The notes below the pieces were generated by a model. That model was not told where the DNA came from and did no database searches. It saw only the letters and a program-made list of their open reading frames with translations. 32,798 nucleotides of DNA. It comes from Rhizophagus sp. LPA8_4_AMF. Lineage: Eukaryota; Glomeromycota; Glomeromycetes; Glomerales; Glomeraceae. The stretch's first letter is position 1. Each line of letters opens with the position of its first letter. The position numbers were made by a program, and so were the translations under genes. Location of the stretch: positions 1 to 32,798 of the forward strand of contig JADRCO010000482.1 in NCBI GenBank assembly GCA_021464525.1, in the 5' to 3' direction. This document shows positions 1-10,859 of the stretch, in pieces.

Positions 1-1
1 T

Positions 2-118
2 AAACTTCATGCACGGTTAAATAATGACAGAGTAAAAAAACTTGTGGCTCTATATCAAAACTTAAGAATTCAAAGGGAAATTAGTGAAGATAGTTGGTTT
101 GAAGGTGATGAAAGTTAA
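2..118 (+). pseudogene. C-terminal end of a hAT-family transposase (partial at window edge)
   Basis: The reading frame is open from the window edge to a TAA at 116-118 and encodes 38 residues. They include LNNDRVKKLVALYQNLR, the signature of the hAT dimerisation region at the extreme C-terminus of hAT (hobo/Ac/Tam3) transposases, followed by an acidic tail ending in GDES. The dimerisation helix lets transposase subunits assemble. Everything upstream lies outside the window, so it cannot be said whether the gene is intact. It is called pseudogene because only a fragment is visible and the DNA downstream is badly decayed; it could equally be the last exon of a live element. Confidence 0.7.
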
Positions 119-599
119 ATAAATTTTATTGAAATGACAAAAATTAAATAATAAATGCCTGAAAATTAGAAAATATTAGCGAAGACTGTTTAAAATGATG
201 AAAAAAAATATTTTTACATGTTTAATATATTTGTCGCATTTTTACACATGTTAAATTAATAAAAAAAGAATTTCACATATTATACTGAAAATAGGGTCAA
301 TTTGCTCAAAAATATATGATGACTTTGTAAAATTTGACCCAATTTGCAAAAACCAAAAAATATGACTTTACACTAAATTTGCCTATGCCATTTTTCTAAA
401 TTTGGATAAATTTGTGAAAACTCAAATGTGAATTATATCAGAGATGTCTGGGGTCCTATGTAGGATAAAAAAAATTGAAACACCCCTGTAATACATAATT
501 TTTACATATAAACTCTACACAAACTCTAATGTGAATTGTATAAGTGATGTTTGGTTTTTCATCTACTGCTGCCACTTTTTTAGAAAAAATCTCTCATAT
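119..599. other. AT-rich noncoding DNA with an imperfect direct repeat
   Basis: No gene is seen. Two diverged copies of a roughly 28-bp sequence (AATGTGAATTRTATMAGWGATG-like, followed by TYTGG) lie at about 424-452 and 526-553. A second diverged pair lies at about 307-330 and 360-383 (ATATGA..GACTTT..AAATTTG). These look like old element debris downstream of the hAT tail, possibly its 3' terminal region. Confidence 0.4.
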
Positions 600-1190
600 G
601 CTTAGTTTATTATTAACAAGAAAAAAAGTAAAAATATATCTAATAAAAGAAGAAAATTTTGAAGTAAAAATTTGTGATGAAAAAAAAGATTGTAAATTGT
701 TATTATATTGAAAAAGAATTTAAAGGATAATGAAAATAGAAATAAAGAGATGATTAATGAGGAGAAAAACATAAAATCAGAAAAAAGTACAAGAATGGTA
801 ATATTAGAAGAAATAACAGAAAATAAAAGAAGAAAGAAATGAAAGAGAAATAATGAAAAAAATAATGAGAAGATAAAATAGAGAAATTAATGAAGAATTA
901 AATTTACCTGTAAATGAAGATGAAATAAAAGTATTAAAAGTTTAAGAAGTAAATGAAAAGATAGATGATATCAAAAGATTAGTAAAATAAAATTGTGAAA
1001 TAGAAAATGATAAAAGAAATCAATATGTAAATAGTACCATCTGGAAAGAAATTTTAAAGCAAAAGATAGAAGAAATGAAAAATTAACATAAAAGAGAAAA
1101 AAAGAAAACAGATCAAACTAGTTGGAAGGAATTATATAATGAAATGTTTAGTAATCAACACATATAGCAACAACAAATTTATGTACACAT
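600..1190 (+). pseudogene. Decayed K/E-rich coding fragment
   Basis: The plus strand is strongly purine-rich and reads as Lys/Glu/Asn-rich, probably helical, protein. The best frame runs from about 877 to 1190, with segments such as EEINEELNLPVNEDEI-like text at 883-930 and NQYVNSTIWKEILKQKIEEM at about 1018-1077. It is broken by stops at 874-876, 943-945, 988-990, 1084-1086 (all TAA) and 1165-1167 (TAG, followed directly by three CAA codons). Upstream of about 840 the best frame changes. I do not recognise the family. Alternatively this is A-rich noncoding DNA that resembles coding sequence by composition. Confidence 0.4.
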
Positions 1191-1711
1191 ATTATTGATT
1201 TTATTTTACAAACACAATTTATTAATTGAATATGCTTTTACATCACTATTATTAATGTAAAAAAATGAACTAAAAGATTGTAACAATTGTTATAAAACTT
1301 ATCCATTTTCAATATCCCAAATCCAGAACTTCTGAAAATAAAGATGTTAGTTAAAAATAGAAGGAAAACAAAATTTTGTAATAAAATAAAAGTTATGAAA
1401 CTTATTATCCAACATGATCTAAATCCAGAATCTGGTATTTATAAAGTAAAAAAGTAAAAGAAAGAAATGTTAGCAGATAGTAAATGTTTCTAATTAAAAT
1501 AATTAATATCAAACTAAAAGTTTCACAACTAATTATGAAACTTATCATTTCTAGTAACGAAACTAAAACCTAAAAAAAAGAAAATAGCGAAATTTTAGTT
1601 AACGTTTTTTAAAATAACAGCTAAAGAAAGAATCTACTAAGATTTGACATGTCCAAAAATCTCATAAACCTTTATTAATATTTGTGCATAAAAACCTATT
1701 AATCCATTTAT
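1191..1711. other. AT-rich noncoding DNA with a short dispersed motif
   Basis: No gene is seen. A motif close to GTTATGAAACTTAT occurs three times (about 1288-1302, 1390-1404 and 1532-1546), and AAATCCAGAA occurs twice (about 1318 and 1428). This may be the remnant of a degraded tandem or transposon-end repeat. Confidence 0.35.
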
Positions 1712-2815
1712 TTAGTGTACATGATGACATTTAACGTATTCTTTACTAGAAAATTTACTGAATTCAAATGCAAAACAACCACAATCACATTTATTATATT
1801 TTATATACTTGACTTTTCCAGAAGATGCTGAACTTTGAGGTATAACTGAAGATTTATATGCAAGAGTTGCTGGACTTTGAGGTATATAAGAACTTGATGA
1901 AAGTTGAGGTGATTTTGATGTGAAAGTTATTGTACTTTGATTTTGACTTAAAGGTAGTTTTGATGAGAAAATCTTTAGACTTTGAGGTATATAAGAACTT
2001 TTTATTGAATCCTTTGAACGCTCATCATTTAACTTATTAAACCAGAAACGATCATGATCTTTTTTAAGTAAGCCATGAGGTTCTGCTCCAAAAGGCCATT
2101 CTATATCTTGATTCATTGACGGTAGATACCTATCTATACCGTGAACTCCACACCAATCAAAGTCAATGAGTTTTGCTCGCTAACCTCCATCTGTATTAAC
2201 TACCAAAATGTTTAGTGTCTGGAAATTAGCAAACACCAGATTGTTGTCATATAGCAATTTAATAGCATTATTTACATCGGCATAAATCTGATTTTTAGTT
2301 TCGATCTCGCCTCTCTTGAATTTCTGTGTAAGTGAAATACCATCAATATATTTCATGATAATCATTTTATATCCTCCAATCTATTGGCTTCTTCTTCATT
2401 GCTGTAATACAACAGTTTCAGAGTATAATTTTCATTTGCACAAATCATGTGTACTTTAAAATTGTATTTATGTGCAAATTTTACAACAATCAGCTTATTA
2501 TCATCATCTTTACAGCCTTCCAGATAGGTCTTGAAAGGTCATCCAACATTTCATATATATAAGTGAAAGAAAAACTGGATTCAATCTGTTTAATATATGG
2601 GAAAAACCGCTGTTCTGAAGGTAAACCAGATAAGTCCACCTCTGGTAAAAAGTAATAAGATGGTCAAAAGCAATATCTAATGTCTGAAAAAGGTGAGCAA
2701 TCTGCATCACTTGCTTATCATTTCGTAGATTGGCTGTAAATGATATGTTATCTGTTAGTGGCTGGACCACTACCCTATTAAGAAAGACAGCTCCAAGAAC
2801 ACAAAACTATGGGCC
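1712..2815 (-). pseudogene. Fungal kinase-like protein, disrupted
   Basis: Read on the minus strand, this is the kinase-like domain of a family common in Rhizophagus and basidiomycetes. In order: a VVVQPLTD segment (about 2755-2778); LPSEQRFFPYIKQIE then DDLSRPIWKAV (about 2520-2625); KLIVVKFAHKYNF (about 2455-2495); MKYIDG (about 2340-2357); NILV (2201-2212), the catalytic-loop equivalent; LIDFDWCG (2147-2170), the DFG-region equivalent; then HGIDRYLPS and WPFG. A Ser/Pro-rich tail repeats SYIPQS and VIPQS. Lesions: frame changes near 2640, 2500 and 2365, and an in-frame TAG at 2180-2182 just before the DFDW segment. The residue expected as catalytic Asp before NILV reads as Asn. Phosphotransfer activity is very unlikely. 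That it is a kinase-fold relative is inferred from the motifs. Confidence 0.7.
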
Positions 2816-2936
2816 AACTACGGTAATAATAAAGGATGGAACACAATAGCCATTGTGAATTTCTTAAACCTGAATAGAAGATATCAATTGCCATATGAAC
2901 ATAATAATAAGTTTATATTAATGGAGGGAACTAAAC

Positions 2937-3911
2937 TTAAACATACAGGATTATGAGACCAGTAATCTCTGTAATAAATTGCTCCTTGAATGCTGGGATC
3001 ATATGCACCTGTTCCAACCTCATTCTTTCCCTCGATGAACCTGATATAACAGTGTATTTATTTTCTATTTTACATGTAATTACTTCATCACAACTGCGAT
3101 CTTTTCCTGACTTTCTCTTGTACTTAATCAATTCTACAGATCACTTTTTTGAAAGTATGTCTCTTATATTATACATATGTTCATTTTCGTTGCTATAGAA
3201 TTTTGCTGCTGTAAGAATTAATTTTGTGATCCAACCAAAAATGTCACGAGATATATCCAGGTTCACATTCTCAAAATTTTTGAGGAATATACTAAAAGTC
3301 TCATTGTAAAGGGTAACAGGAGGACCAATGAGATTAAGCGGTCAACTATTAAGGATTAGATGCCTATTTTGATCTGCATAGTAGAGGGTGATTCTGCCTT
3401 GAAACTATTATTAATAATATTCCTAAATTCTGTGATAAAGAAAAAGAAATTATTAACACATTTCAAATTAGATACCTTGAAAAGGATGAAAAGAGAACCC
3501 TTAATTCGCATTTTTTTCCTACTCTCATCTGTCTCTAACTGAAGCTTTTCCATCTCCTCATTTAATTCCTCTGCCTTCTCTTTGTAGTGTGAATTGTTTT
3601 TAGGACGGGTTTAACGATAAGAAGCAGGAAAGAAAGGTACAAAAATAAGTAAATATCCAGTGTGTTAATTGCAAATATGATATGGCGCTGACAAATCGTA
3701 AGAATATACCAAATATAGACTCCTTTGATAACTCCCTTAGGTATAAAAGTTTGGTATTGTTGTTTAGACATGCTTTAAGACATTCATTTACCTTAGCCAA
3801 ATCAGTAGTACTATTGGAGAGATGCTTAAACAAATAAGCCAATTCTTTATCATTCAGTTTGTTATGTGCGAGTTTAGTAGCAAGGGCAAGAATTTCAGTT
3901 AGAAATTCCAT
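2937..3911 (-). pseudogene. Upstream part of the broken kinase-like gene (helical N-terminus and linker)
   Basis: Three minus-strand coding patches lie directly upstream of the kinase-like fragment and probably belong to the same ancestral gene. From 5' to 3' on that strand: a start at 3911 opening an alpha-helical segment (MEFLTEILALATKLAHNKLN and onwards, to about 3720); a charged coiled-coil patch (YKEKAEELNEEMEKLQLETD, about 3510-3590); and a GPPVTLYNETFSIFLKNFEN segment (about 3265-3325) running in frame to 2937, interrupted by TGA at 3141-3143. A TGA also lies near 3343. The patches are in different frames; an intron might explain one change, but I found no convincing splice pair. Linkage to the kinase part is inference from order and strand. 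Confidence 0.5.
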
Positions 3912-4574
3912 ATTAAATGATTATTGCATTTCATAATTGGCTCGAAAAGGTTTTTTTTTACAGAAATCAAAAAAGTTTTGATTTGAATGTCAATTATCAC
4001 ACAGATTGATGAATTCTCTGCAGCACAGCAAAATTGATTGGCAGAAAATTGTTAATCCTGATCAATCAATGAGCATATATTTCATTATTTTTCACACTTT
4101 TTTTATGGGATTTTCTTAACCTTTAGTTCATAAAAACTATTTCAAAAGCATTGTGTGGCTTTTAATCTTTATATGTCTGACTCCTGACTTGTTTCTTTTA
4201 TGCATTATCAATATCATCCATCATTTTTCTTACACGATGAATATGCCATTACAACCATTCGTTTTCTATTTGAGTTTTTAAAAATCATTTAAATTAGAAG
4301 ATTTGTTACACAAGAAATATACCGTCCCAATCTTTTATTGAATAATTTGCTTTCCAAAAGCTTTATAATATAAGGATTTCATTGGATAACATCACGTGAT
4401 TGAATCTCCTAGACTCATGTATTTTTAAAGTATCTGTCAGGAACTATTTTAAGGACATCTTCTGAAGTAATATGGAAAAAATAAAAAATACAAATTTATT
4501 TCAAATGCTATATATAAAAATATCTAAAAAAAAAAGATAATACTAAATAATATATAATAATACATAAACATATA
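3912..4574. other. Intergenic, between two minus-strand genes
   Basis: No coding signal was found. The stretch would hold the promoter of the broken kinase-like gene and the 3' flank of the BTB-BACK gene. A palindromic TCACGTGA lies at 4392-4399. About 35 bp at 4427-4462 resemble 13857-13892 (both contain TAAAGTATCYGTCAG). Confidence 0.5.
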
Positions 4575-5480
4575 TTAGATATTTAAAACTCTATTATCTA
4601 TATATTCATTTAAATTTATAGCTTCTTTGATCTTTTTATAAACATTTTGATCAAAACTTTGCTTAAATGGTTTAATCTTGATAGTATAATCTTGTTTTGT
4701 AATATATTCAAATTTAATATGAGGTAAAAAAGGTTCCAAAGATTTTCCCAAACAATAAAAATCATCAATATTCCAATCTTTTATATCCTTATTCTTTAAA
4801 TTAGTTTTTGCCATACACCATTTTAAAATACAATCCCAAATTTCTATCTCATCTATAACGATATCAACCCTTTTTACTAAATATAATAAAGTTTCTTTAT
4901 CTAAACCAATAAAATCATCAGCCCTAAATATTATATGAGGTAATTCAGTTACAATACTTTTAACATAATTTCTTAATTTAGTAAAATTTGAATATTGAGA
5001 AGTAACATCATAAAAATGAGTGAAATATCTTTGTATTGAATTTTGGGTTTGTTTAAGAAATATATCTTGTAAATAATCTATTATTTCAAAGAAATTTAAT
5101 TCATCAGCAGCGATCAATACATCCAAAATAAATTTAGGTTCTTGAGATTCTATATCAAGAATTCCACCATATATATATCTTAAAATGATATTAAAAACTT
5201 TAGGTGAAATATTTTTCTTTTCAATAATAATTTGTTTTTTTTTAATAAAATTTGTTGATAATAATAATTTTTTAAAATAATTTGATCTTTGATTTAATAT
5301 AAAAGTATGTGCGTAAAATTCTTTATAATTATCATTATGTCCAATTTTTATTAATACATCAAAATTATTACTATTTTCTAATAATTCTAAATAATGTTTT
5401 GATAAATCAAAAAAAAATGATTTTTTTGAGATGATTGATAAATTTTTTTTCTTTAATAAGGCTTGTTTTTCGGATGCCAT
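4575..5480 (-). CDS. Short intronless BTB-BACK protein lacking TLDc
   Basis: The 301-aa protein has a BTB/POZ domain at about residues 26-138 (FDVLIKIG, AHTFILNQRSNYFKKLL, SPKVFNIILRYIYGG, LDVLIAADELNF) and a BACK-type helical domain at about 148-255 (YVKSIVTELPHIIF, EIEIWDCILKWC, LEPFLPHIKF). BTB domains dimerise and often bind cullin-3 as substrate adaptors of ubiquitin ligases; this is family knowledge. Relatives of this type usually continue into a TLDc domain, as does the paralogue at 11453-12924, but this one stops after BACK and no TLDc remnant is visible downstream. It also lacks the intron which the paralogue carries just before YIYGG. The start at 5480 follows an A20T18 tract. It could be a functional short adaptor or a 3'-truncated copy. 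Confidence 0.8.
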   Translation of the reverse strand: MASEKQALLKKKNLSIISKKSFFFDLSKHYLELLENSNNFDVLIKIGHNDNYKEFYAHTFILNQRSNYFKKLLLSTNFIKKKQIIIEKKNISPKVFNIILRYIYGGILDIESQEPKFILDVLIAADELNFFEIIDYLQDIFLKQTQNSIQRYFTHFYDVTSQYSNFTKLRNYVKSIVTELPHIIFRADDFIGLDKETLLYLVKRVDIVIDEIEIWDCILKWCMAKTNLKNKDIKDWNIDDFYCLGKSLEPFLPHIKFEYITKQDYTIKIKPFKQSFDQNVYKKIKEAINLNEYIDNRVLNI

Positions 5481-5536
5481 TTTGTAGAAGGGGAAAGAAA
5501 AAGTTGAAATGTTTTGGAATTCTCGGGATTCTGGGT

Positions 5537-5574
5537 AAAAAAAAAAAAAAAAAAAATTTTTTTTTTTTTTTTTT
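5537..5574. promoter_or_regulatory. A20T18 mirrored homopolymer upstream of the BTB-BACK gene
   Basis: Twenty A are followed directly by eighteen T, a self-complementary tract ending about 57 bp upstream of the start at 5480. Poly(dA:dT) tracts are known to exclude nucleosomes in fungal promoters. Comparable tracts lie before most intact genes of the window. Confidence 0.55.
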
Positions 5575-5969
5575 ATAAAAAAAATTAGGGTTACAATTTA
5601 TAGTTATCAATTCCATTGTTCTCTTTAACCATTTTAAGAAACTTTTTATGCGAGGGATAATAAAGCGAACAATAGAAGTGATTCCAAATATATATTCTTT
5701 ATTGCGTTTTTAGGAACAATTACCGAGAAAATCTCTATTATAATTAAAATGTGCTACAATCTAAAAGCACGTGAAATTTTTAAACTATCGGAGGAAAGGT
5801 AAAATTTTAGCGCAGTAAAAAAAATGAATTTTTTCTATTTTTTTTTTTTTAAAAAAAAAAAATATTTACAACGGGAAAGAAAAAAATAAATTTGATAAAT
5901 TTGGTAATAAATTATAATAATTATAATTATTATACAGTTATTATAATTATCATACAATAATTATAATTA
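5575..5969. other. Intergenic with T13A12 tract and AT-rich tandem repeat
   Basis: No gene is seen. T13 then A12 lies at 5838-5862. At about 5910-5974 a degenerate repeat of roughly 20 bp (ATAATTATAATTATTAT with ACA or ACAG spacers) recurs about three times and runs into the end of the seven-transmembrane gene, where it would lie in the mRNA 3' end. CACGTG occurs at about 5769. Confidence 0.5.
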
Positions 5970-6401
5970 TTATTTTCTCAAATTAATTTGTCTACTAGTT
6001 AAATTATTATTATTATTGTTGTTGTTGTTGTTTTTAGAAGAACTACCATTTGTTGGATAGTTGAAAAATTTAGCTAAATAAAAACTAGTATCGGAATCGA
6101 TAGAATTCAAACTATTCATCGTATTTGTAGTATTACTTCTTTTATGAGTTTGAAATTGATATGGAGAACGAAAAAGATTATGAGATTGAGAACGAATATG
6201 AATACGAGAATAAGGATTTGGAGATTCATTTCTTTTTGGAGAGGTAGAATTTGGAGTTGATCTTAGAAGAGGGGTAGGAGAGGAAATTGCTACTAGAGAT
6301 GATGAAATTTGTGGTGGTGGTAAGGGAGGTAATGATTTTGATAATCTGTAAACTTTACGACTTAATGTAATATCATCAACAACATTATTATCATTGTTGT
6401 C

Positions 6402-6444
<43 letters not shown>

Positions 6445-7295
6445 ACGATGTTTCTACTCGCATAATTATTCACACTATAAATGATGCTCCTATTTGTATA
6501 ATTATCAGGTAACATATTAGGACGATAATCACCACCAATGTCTAATTCTTCTACACCCAAAAATCTTCTTTTGATAAATTTAACCATACCTCTCGGAGGA
6601 GCGAATAAACAACCAGGAAATATTAAAATTAAGATCATATTTTGTATAGAATTATAATTCATATCTAAAATTGGACCTTTAAAAGTTACGATAGCGTAAA
6701 CTATAAAATGAGCCACAAAAAATGTTGTAACGATAGAGAAATGTACTATAGAAATAGCAGTTTGTTGAGGACTTAACCTTGTTTGATATCTAATTGAAAA
6801 TAAAGGAAATATTCCATAAATAAAACTTAATAATCCTGATATCGAACTTAATATAAAAGTAATATTTTTCAAATCAATTTCAGATTGTGATAATGTATTA
6901 TCTTCGCTTAATAATATTCTAATTGCTGTAATAACCGATAAACAGAATACTCCCATTGTAACTACTATAGGTGCGAACATTAATATATTTTTTATAAATG
7001 AATAATCTTGATAAAAATTAATTCCAACTTGTAATAAAATATAACAAGATAAGATTAATGTTATTGATGTAGAAAGAAAATATATACTTGAAAAGTCCTT
7101 GGTAAATTCCACAATTTGTTCTACTCTTAATATATCTAAAATACTTAATGACAGAATGATCAGAGATCCAAATAAACAATTTATGTGAATAAATATTGTT
7201 GGTGCAGATATCGCTCTTCGAATTATATGTACGATACTTAACAATGATAATATTATACTTATTACGATAAGAGTAACTAATCCTGCTTTTTCCAT
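5970..7295 (-). CDS. Seven-transmembrane protein with a long Asn/Ser/Pro-rich tail
   Basis: The 441-aa product has seven hydrophobic segments at about residues 5-24, 33-56, 69-92, 102-126, 143-166, 180-204 and 217-238. A basic stretch follows (KFIKRRFLG), then a 200-residue hydrophilic tail that should lie on the side opposite the N-terminus. The tail carries two polyasparagine runs (about 286-298 and near residue 424), a proline patch (SLPPLPPPQ) and many Ser/Pro/Arg residues suited to phosphorylation. The layout is that of a G-protein-coupled-receptor-like protein, but I see no motif that fixes a family, so receptor function is inference from topology. The frame is uninterrupted, and an in-frame stop at 7314-7316 supports the start at 7295. 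Confidence 0.75.
6003..6031. repeat. Trinucleotide microsatellite (TTA/TTG) in coding sequence
   Basis: ATT units followed by GTT units, read on the minus strand as AAC/AAT codons, form the C-terminal polyasparagine run of the seven-transmembrane protein. The number of units is likely to vary between strains. Confidence 0.8.
6403..6441. repeat. (ATT)n microsatellite encoding polyasparagine
   Basis: About twelve uninterrupted TTA units, read as AAT codons on the minus strand, give the 13-residue Asn run in the tail of the seven-transmembrane protein. The surrounding GTT and ATC triplets extend the Asn/Asp-rich patch. Confidence 0.85.
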
Positions 7296-10136
7296 ATTAA
7301 ATCTATAATGAGTTCAACTCGTTCAAAAATAAAAAAAAAAAGTGTAATTTTTTGCTAAAATCTTTCGCTAAAGTTGAATAATAAGAAAAGGAAGGGCGTT
7401 TCCCGCGCCTTTTTTTAAAAAAAAAAAAAATTTGAAATTTATTTCATAAAAAAAAAAAGTTGAAATTTTTTATATAACATTTCAGAGAAAATTTTTAAAA
7501 AAATAGGAAAAGAAAAATGAAACGCTAAATGAAAATGGATAACAACGAAAGTTTTTCAAGAATTTAAAAAATGAGTAAAGGAAAAAAAAAATCTTAAACT
7601 GCCAATTATGTAAGATTTTGAAAAAGCTACAAGGGATTTTAAACTTAATTTATACTCAAAAATAACTTTTTTTAACCGGCAAGAAACACGATACATATGT
7701 ACTGTATAACGTTTATTATAAGTATGTATTTACAGTTTCAGATTTCAAAATTTATTATTTCGATCAAAGGATAAACTTTGTTTATATTTTACCGCGCATA
7801 TCAAGAAATTATTAGTATACCACTCCTTTAATTAATGATTAGTGATATAATATATTCGTTTTGGGAATGATGTACAATTTCTGCACATTCGGAACTTTAA
7901 AAAAGAAAATTTTCGGATGATCTGCATATCTAACCGCATAAGTCCGCGAAACACTTCAAACCTCGGATATTTTTATGGGCAATAATTAATTATACTTGTA
8001 TAACTAACTGTATTAATTTCGGGATTTTTTATAAATTATGATGATCTTAATTTCTTCTTTGATTAAAAAATTATCAATTAAATTAAACACAATAATAATT
8101 TCATCATTTAAAATCATCCTTTATATATGCAATGAGAAAATCAAAATTCACGCGCTATCTATTGTTAACATTTAACTTCTATTTATAAATTATACCTTTT
8201 TAAATACTAGACCCTTTCTTTTGGCGTTTTACGAACAAATGATTTGATTGGTTGATAAACTGGATAAGTTTCGATAGGATGTGATAGGATGTGCTTCGCT
8301 TTATCCCGATCAATCGATATCCGAAACTTAATAAACCTAACTTTTTTTTTTTTCTGTTCCCTCTTTTCATGTTATATTTTTTTATTGGTGGTCAAAACCA
8401 TAAAAGGTTATGGATTATCGATACACGTGTGCAATATTAGAAAACTTTCTATACCTTTCTGTGCTCTCTTTCTTGTGTTCGATATTGAAGTGTATAACAA
8501 ATATACAATTATTAAAGTATATTTAGAATTAAACATAACAAACAAGTTCGTAACTGTTTGAACCTTTTTCATTTATTTTTTCTTTCTTTGTCTTTTTGAT
8601 GTATCAATGATCATTTTCGGATTAAAATTTCTCTTCTAAAATAAAAAATAAAATTTGTTACACAAATTATTAACCAATATAAATAAAAATTTATGTAAAA
8701 TCTCCATAATTAGAAAAACATTTAAGTATTATATTCTTTTTTTATCCAAAAACAAATAAATATTTTAATTTCGATTATGATAAAGAGACAATTAACTTTT
8801 TAGTGGTGCGGAAAAAAAATAATAATTTAAAAAGAACTTTCATTCTTGTTAAAGAACTTTTTTTAACGGAATTATTCCGTATTTTATTATTTTGTTTGAT
8901 TTGCAATTCTGAACGAATATCACGCGATCTTATCTACAAAAGGGGTTTTTTATCACCGTTTTGTCATTACAATGCAGTTTTGTTTTCTTTACGATGGATT
9001 TTTTTAGCCTGAGTAAAATGTGTAAAATCTAAATTTAGTACGTAAACAACTCTTTTCAATCTCTCAAACTTAAAAATATTTTTTACGGAAATTTCTCGGA
9101 AATTCCTCGATTCGTAAATTGAATAACTTGGAATATAATAAAATATATATTATTTTATTATTTACCGATTAATAATATTATTAATTATTGGTAGTCTATT
9201 ATTAATATATATAAACATATGATCTTTTAAACATCCACCTGAATTTAAGAATGAATTTATGATTATCAATTTAAATGAATTTTTTTGGTTGAGAGAAAAC
9301 AAAAAAGAATTTTCGTTTTTTTTTTTTCCATACTAAATTTAAAAATTTTTACTTTTATTTACGTTCGTTACGAATGTTCGTTCTTATTATGTAATGATTA
9401 TCAAATTAGTAAGAGCCCCTATTTTAACATCTTAATTGGTTAGGATTAATGAACCCTGTATCAGTGTATCACGCATGAATTAATACATTCTCTATTGTAA
9501 CACGAACGCTTTTTTTATATTATATTACCAAACTTGGAATTTTTAGACCGAGCAGAACTGTAGTAAATGTATTTTAAATGAATTCGCAGTTGTATGTATG
9601 ATCCATGTGGATTTTTGGCCAATCCATTAAAATTAATTATAATACGTAATTGCACGTCAATTTTTTTGTACAGTATGTACAGTAGGTCTGTATATAGAGA
9701 TATCTACAAATGAAACCAATAACTTACTTATTAAATTTATTCTTCTCGGCTCTTTTACGATTAACTTTAAAGAATAATATGATTATTGTCTTTTATCTTG
9801 GAAGAGACGAAGATAAATTTTGTTAAAAATATATTAGTCCTAATCGATAATCGTGGTAAACAGTAGGCGGTAATCCAATTAATTGTGTCGGATATTATTA
9901 TTATTTGATGGTCGATTCCGGGTTACCATATACAAATATTTGAAATATTTTAATAATGAATTGTTTAACTCATAATTTGGACCAAAATTCAAGTAATCAC
10001 GTGATGTAAATCCATTTATTCGTGTTACTATTGTACGATGTGTATTGCTGTACGACTAAAGTAAAAAATTTTTTTTTCTCTCAAACTTTTTCGTTTAAAA
10101 GGAATTTATTAATGTGTCAAGTACGAATGAACACAA
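7296..10136. other. Long intergenic region, no gene recognised
   Basis: About 2.8 kb separate the divergently oriented seven-transmembrane and bL31m genes. T7A14 lies at 7410-7430, upstream of the seven-transmembrane gene. At 8263-8325 an inverted pair (AAGTTTCG and CGAAACTT) flanks a tandem GATAGGATGT. CACGTG occurs at about 8424 and TCACGTGA at 9997-10004. Short open frames at 8289-8561 and 8803-9012 have low-complexity content and no recognisable domain. No tRNA, snRNA or transposase signature was seen. Confidence 0.5.
9997..10004. promoter_or_regulatory. TCACGTGA palindrome upstream of bL31m
   Basis: This is a perfect eight-base E-box palindrome of the type bound by bHLH factors such as Cbf1, about 130 bp before the candidate 5'UTR intron of the mitochondrial ribosomal protein gene. 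The binding role is inferred from the motif alone. Confidence 0.4.
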
Positions 10137-10466
10137 GTAAGTTATTATTTACCAAGATTTAATTAATTTGATTTGTTTTATTTGGTTTCATTTTGTTTTT
10201 TTATACGTTTTAAACTTTCCTTGTTAAATATATATATACATACATATTTTATTTATTATTTTGTTTCAGGATAAGTCTCATATGTAAGCTGTTGACAATA
10301 ATTTAACTTAAATTGTTAAATGTATAATAGACTTTAATTTGTATTTGTTGTGATCCAATATTTTAAAGTTTCAGGTAAAAAATTTTTTAAATCCTTAATA
10401 ATTATTTTATAATATCTGATATAGAGAACAATTAGAATAATTGTTTATCTTCTAATTTAAATAGAT

Positions 10467-10859
10467 ATGAATGTAACGAAATTAAGTATTATAACAAAAT
10501 CATATATCCCCTCTAATTATCTCTCAACTCTATATAAAAGATCCTACGCTACAACCAAACCCTTCATACGTCCTAGATTATTTACTCAACAAATAGTATT
10601 AACTAATGGAGCGACTTATACATTACGTACAACATCACCAAAGCCAAGAATCAAGTTAATAAGAGATACTAGAAATCATCCATTATGGAATCCATCTCAA
10701 TTATCACAAGCATTAGATGATGATAGTGGTCAATTAAGTAAATTTATTAAAAAATTTGGTGATGAAGAATATGATTTAGAATTTATGGAAAGTGATGAAA
10801 GTTTACCTGATTTAACAAGTAATGTTATGAAAAGTTCTGATAAAAAAAAGAAGAAATAG
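10467..10859 (+). CDS. MRPL36: Mitochondrial large ribosomal subunit protein bL31m
   Basis: The 130-aa protein is the mitochondrial bL31 homologue (yeast Mrpl36), a large-subunit protein of the mitoribosome. Residues 1-30 are basic, rich in Ser/Thr/Tyr and without acidic residues until later, as in a matrix presequence; cleavage near KRSYATT is plausible. The bL31m core follows at about 40-80: TQQIVLTNGATYTLRTTSP, then KLIRDTRNHPLWNPS, the segment by which I recognise it. The C-terminus is acidic, then ends in a run of lysines. A TAA in frame at 10458-10460 supports the start. Candidate 5'UTR introns are 10137-10269 (GTAAGT to TTTCAG) and 10375-10464 (GTAAAA to ATAG); neither changes the protein. 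Symbol follows yeast naming. Confidence 0.85.
   Translation: MNVTKLSIITKSYIPSNYLSTLYKRSYATTKPFIRPRLFTQQIVLTNGATYTLRTTSPKPRIKLIRDTRNHPLWNPSQLSQALDDDSGQLSKFIKKFGDEEYDLEFMESDESLPDLTSNVMKSSDKKKKK

Noticed and set aside
874..1167. Alternative genetic code with TAA/TAG as glutamine
   Set aside because: The intact genes of the window end in TAA or TAG at the expected C-termini, so the codons are normal stops and the fragments are decayed.
2953..3198. Plus-strand open frame opposite the broken kinase-like gene
   Set aside because: It is the complement of a recognisable minus-strand coding patch and has no domain of its own.
8289..8561. 90-codon plus-strand frame
   Set aside because: Phe/Leu/Ile-rich translation of T-rich DNA, no domain, isolated in a 2.8-kb noncoding stretch.
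8803..9012. 69-codon plus-strand frame
   Set aside because: It begins with GTG, not ATG, and shows no recognisable protein feature.
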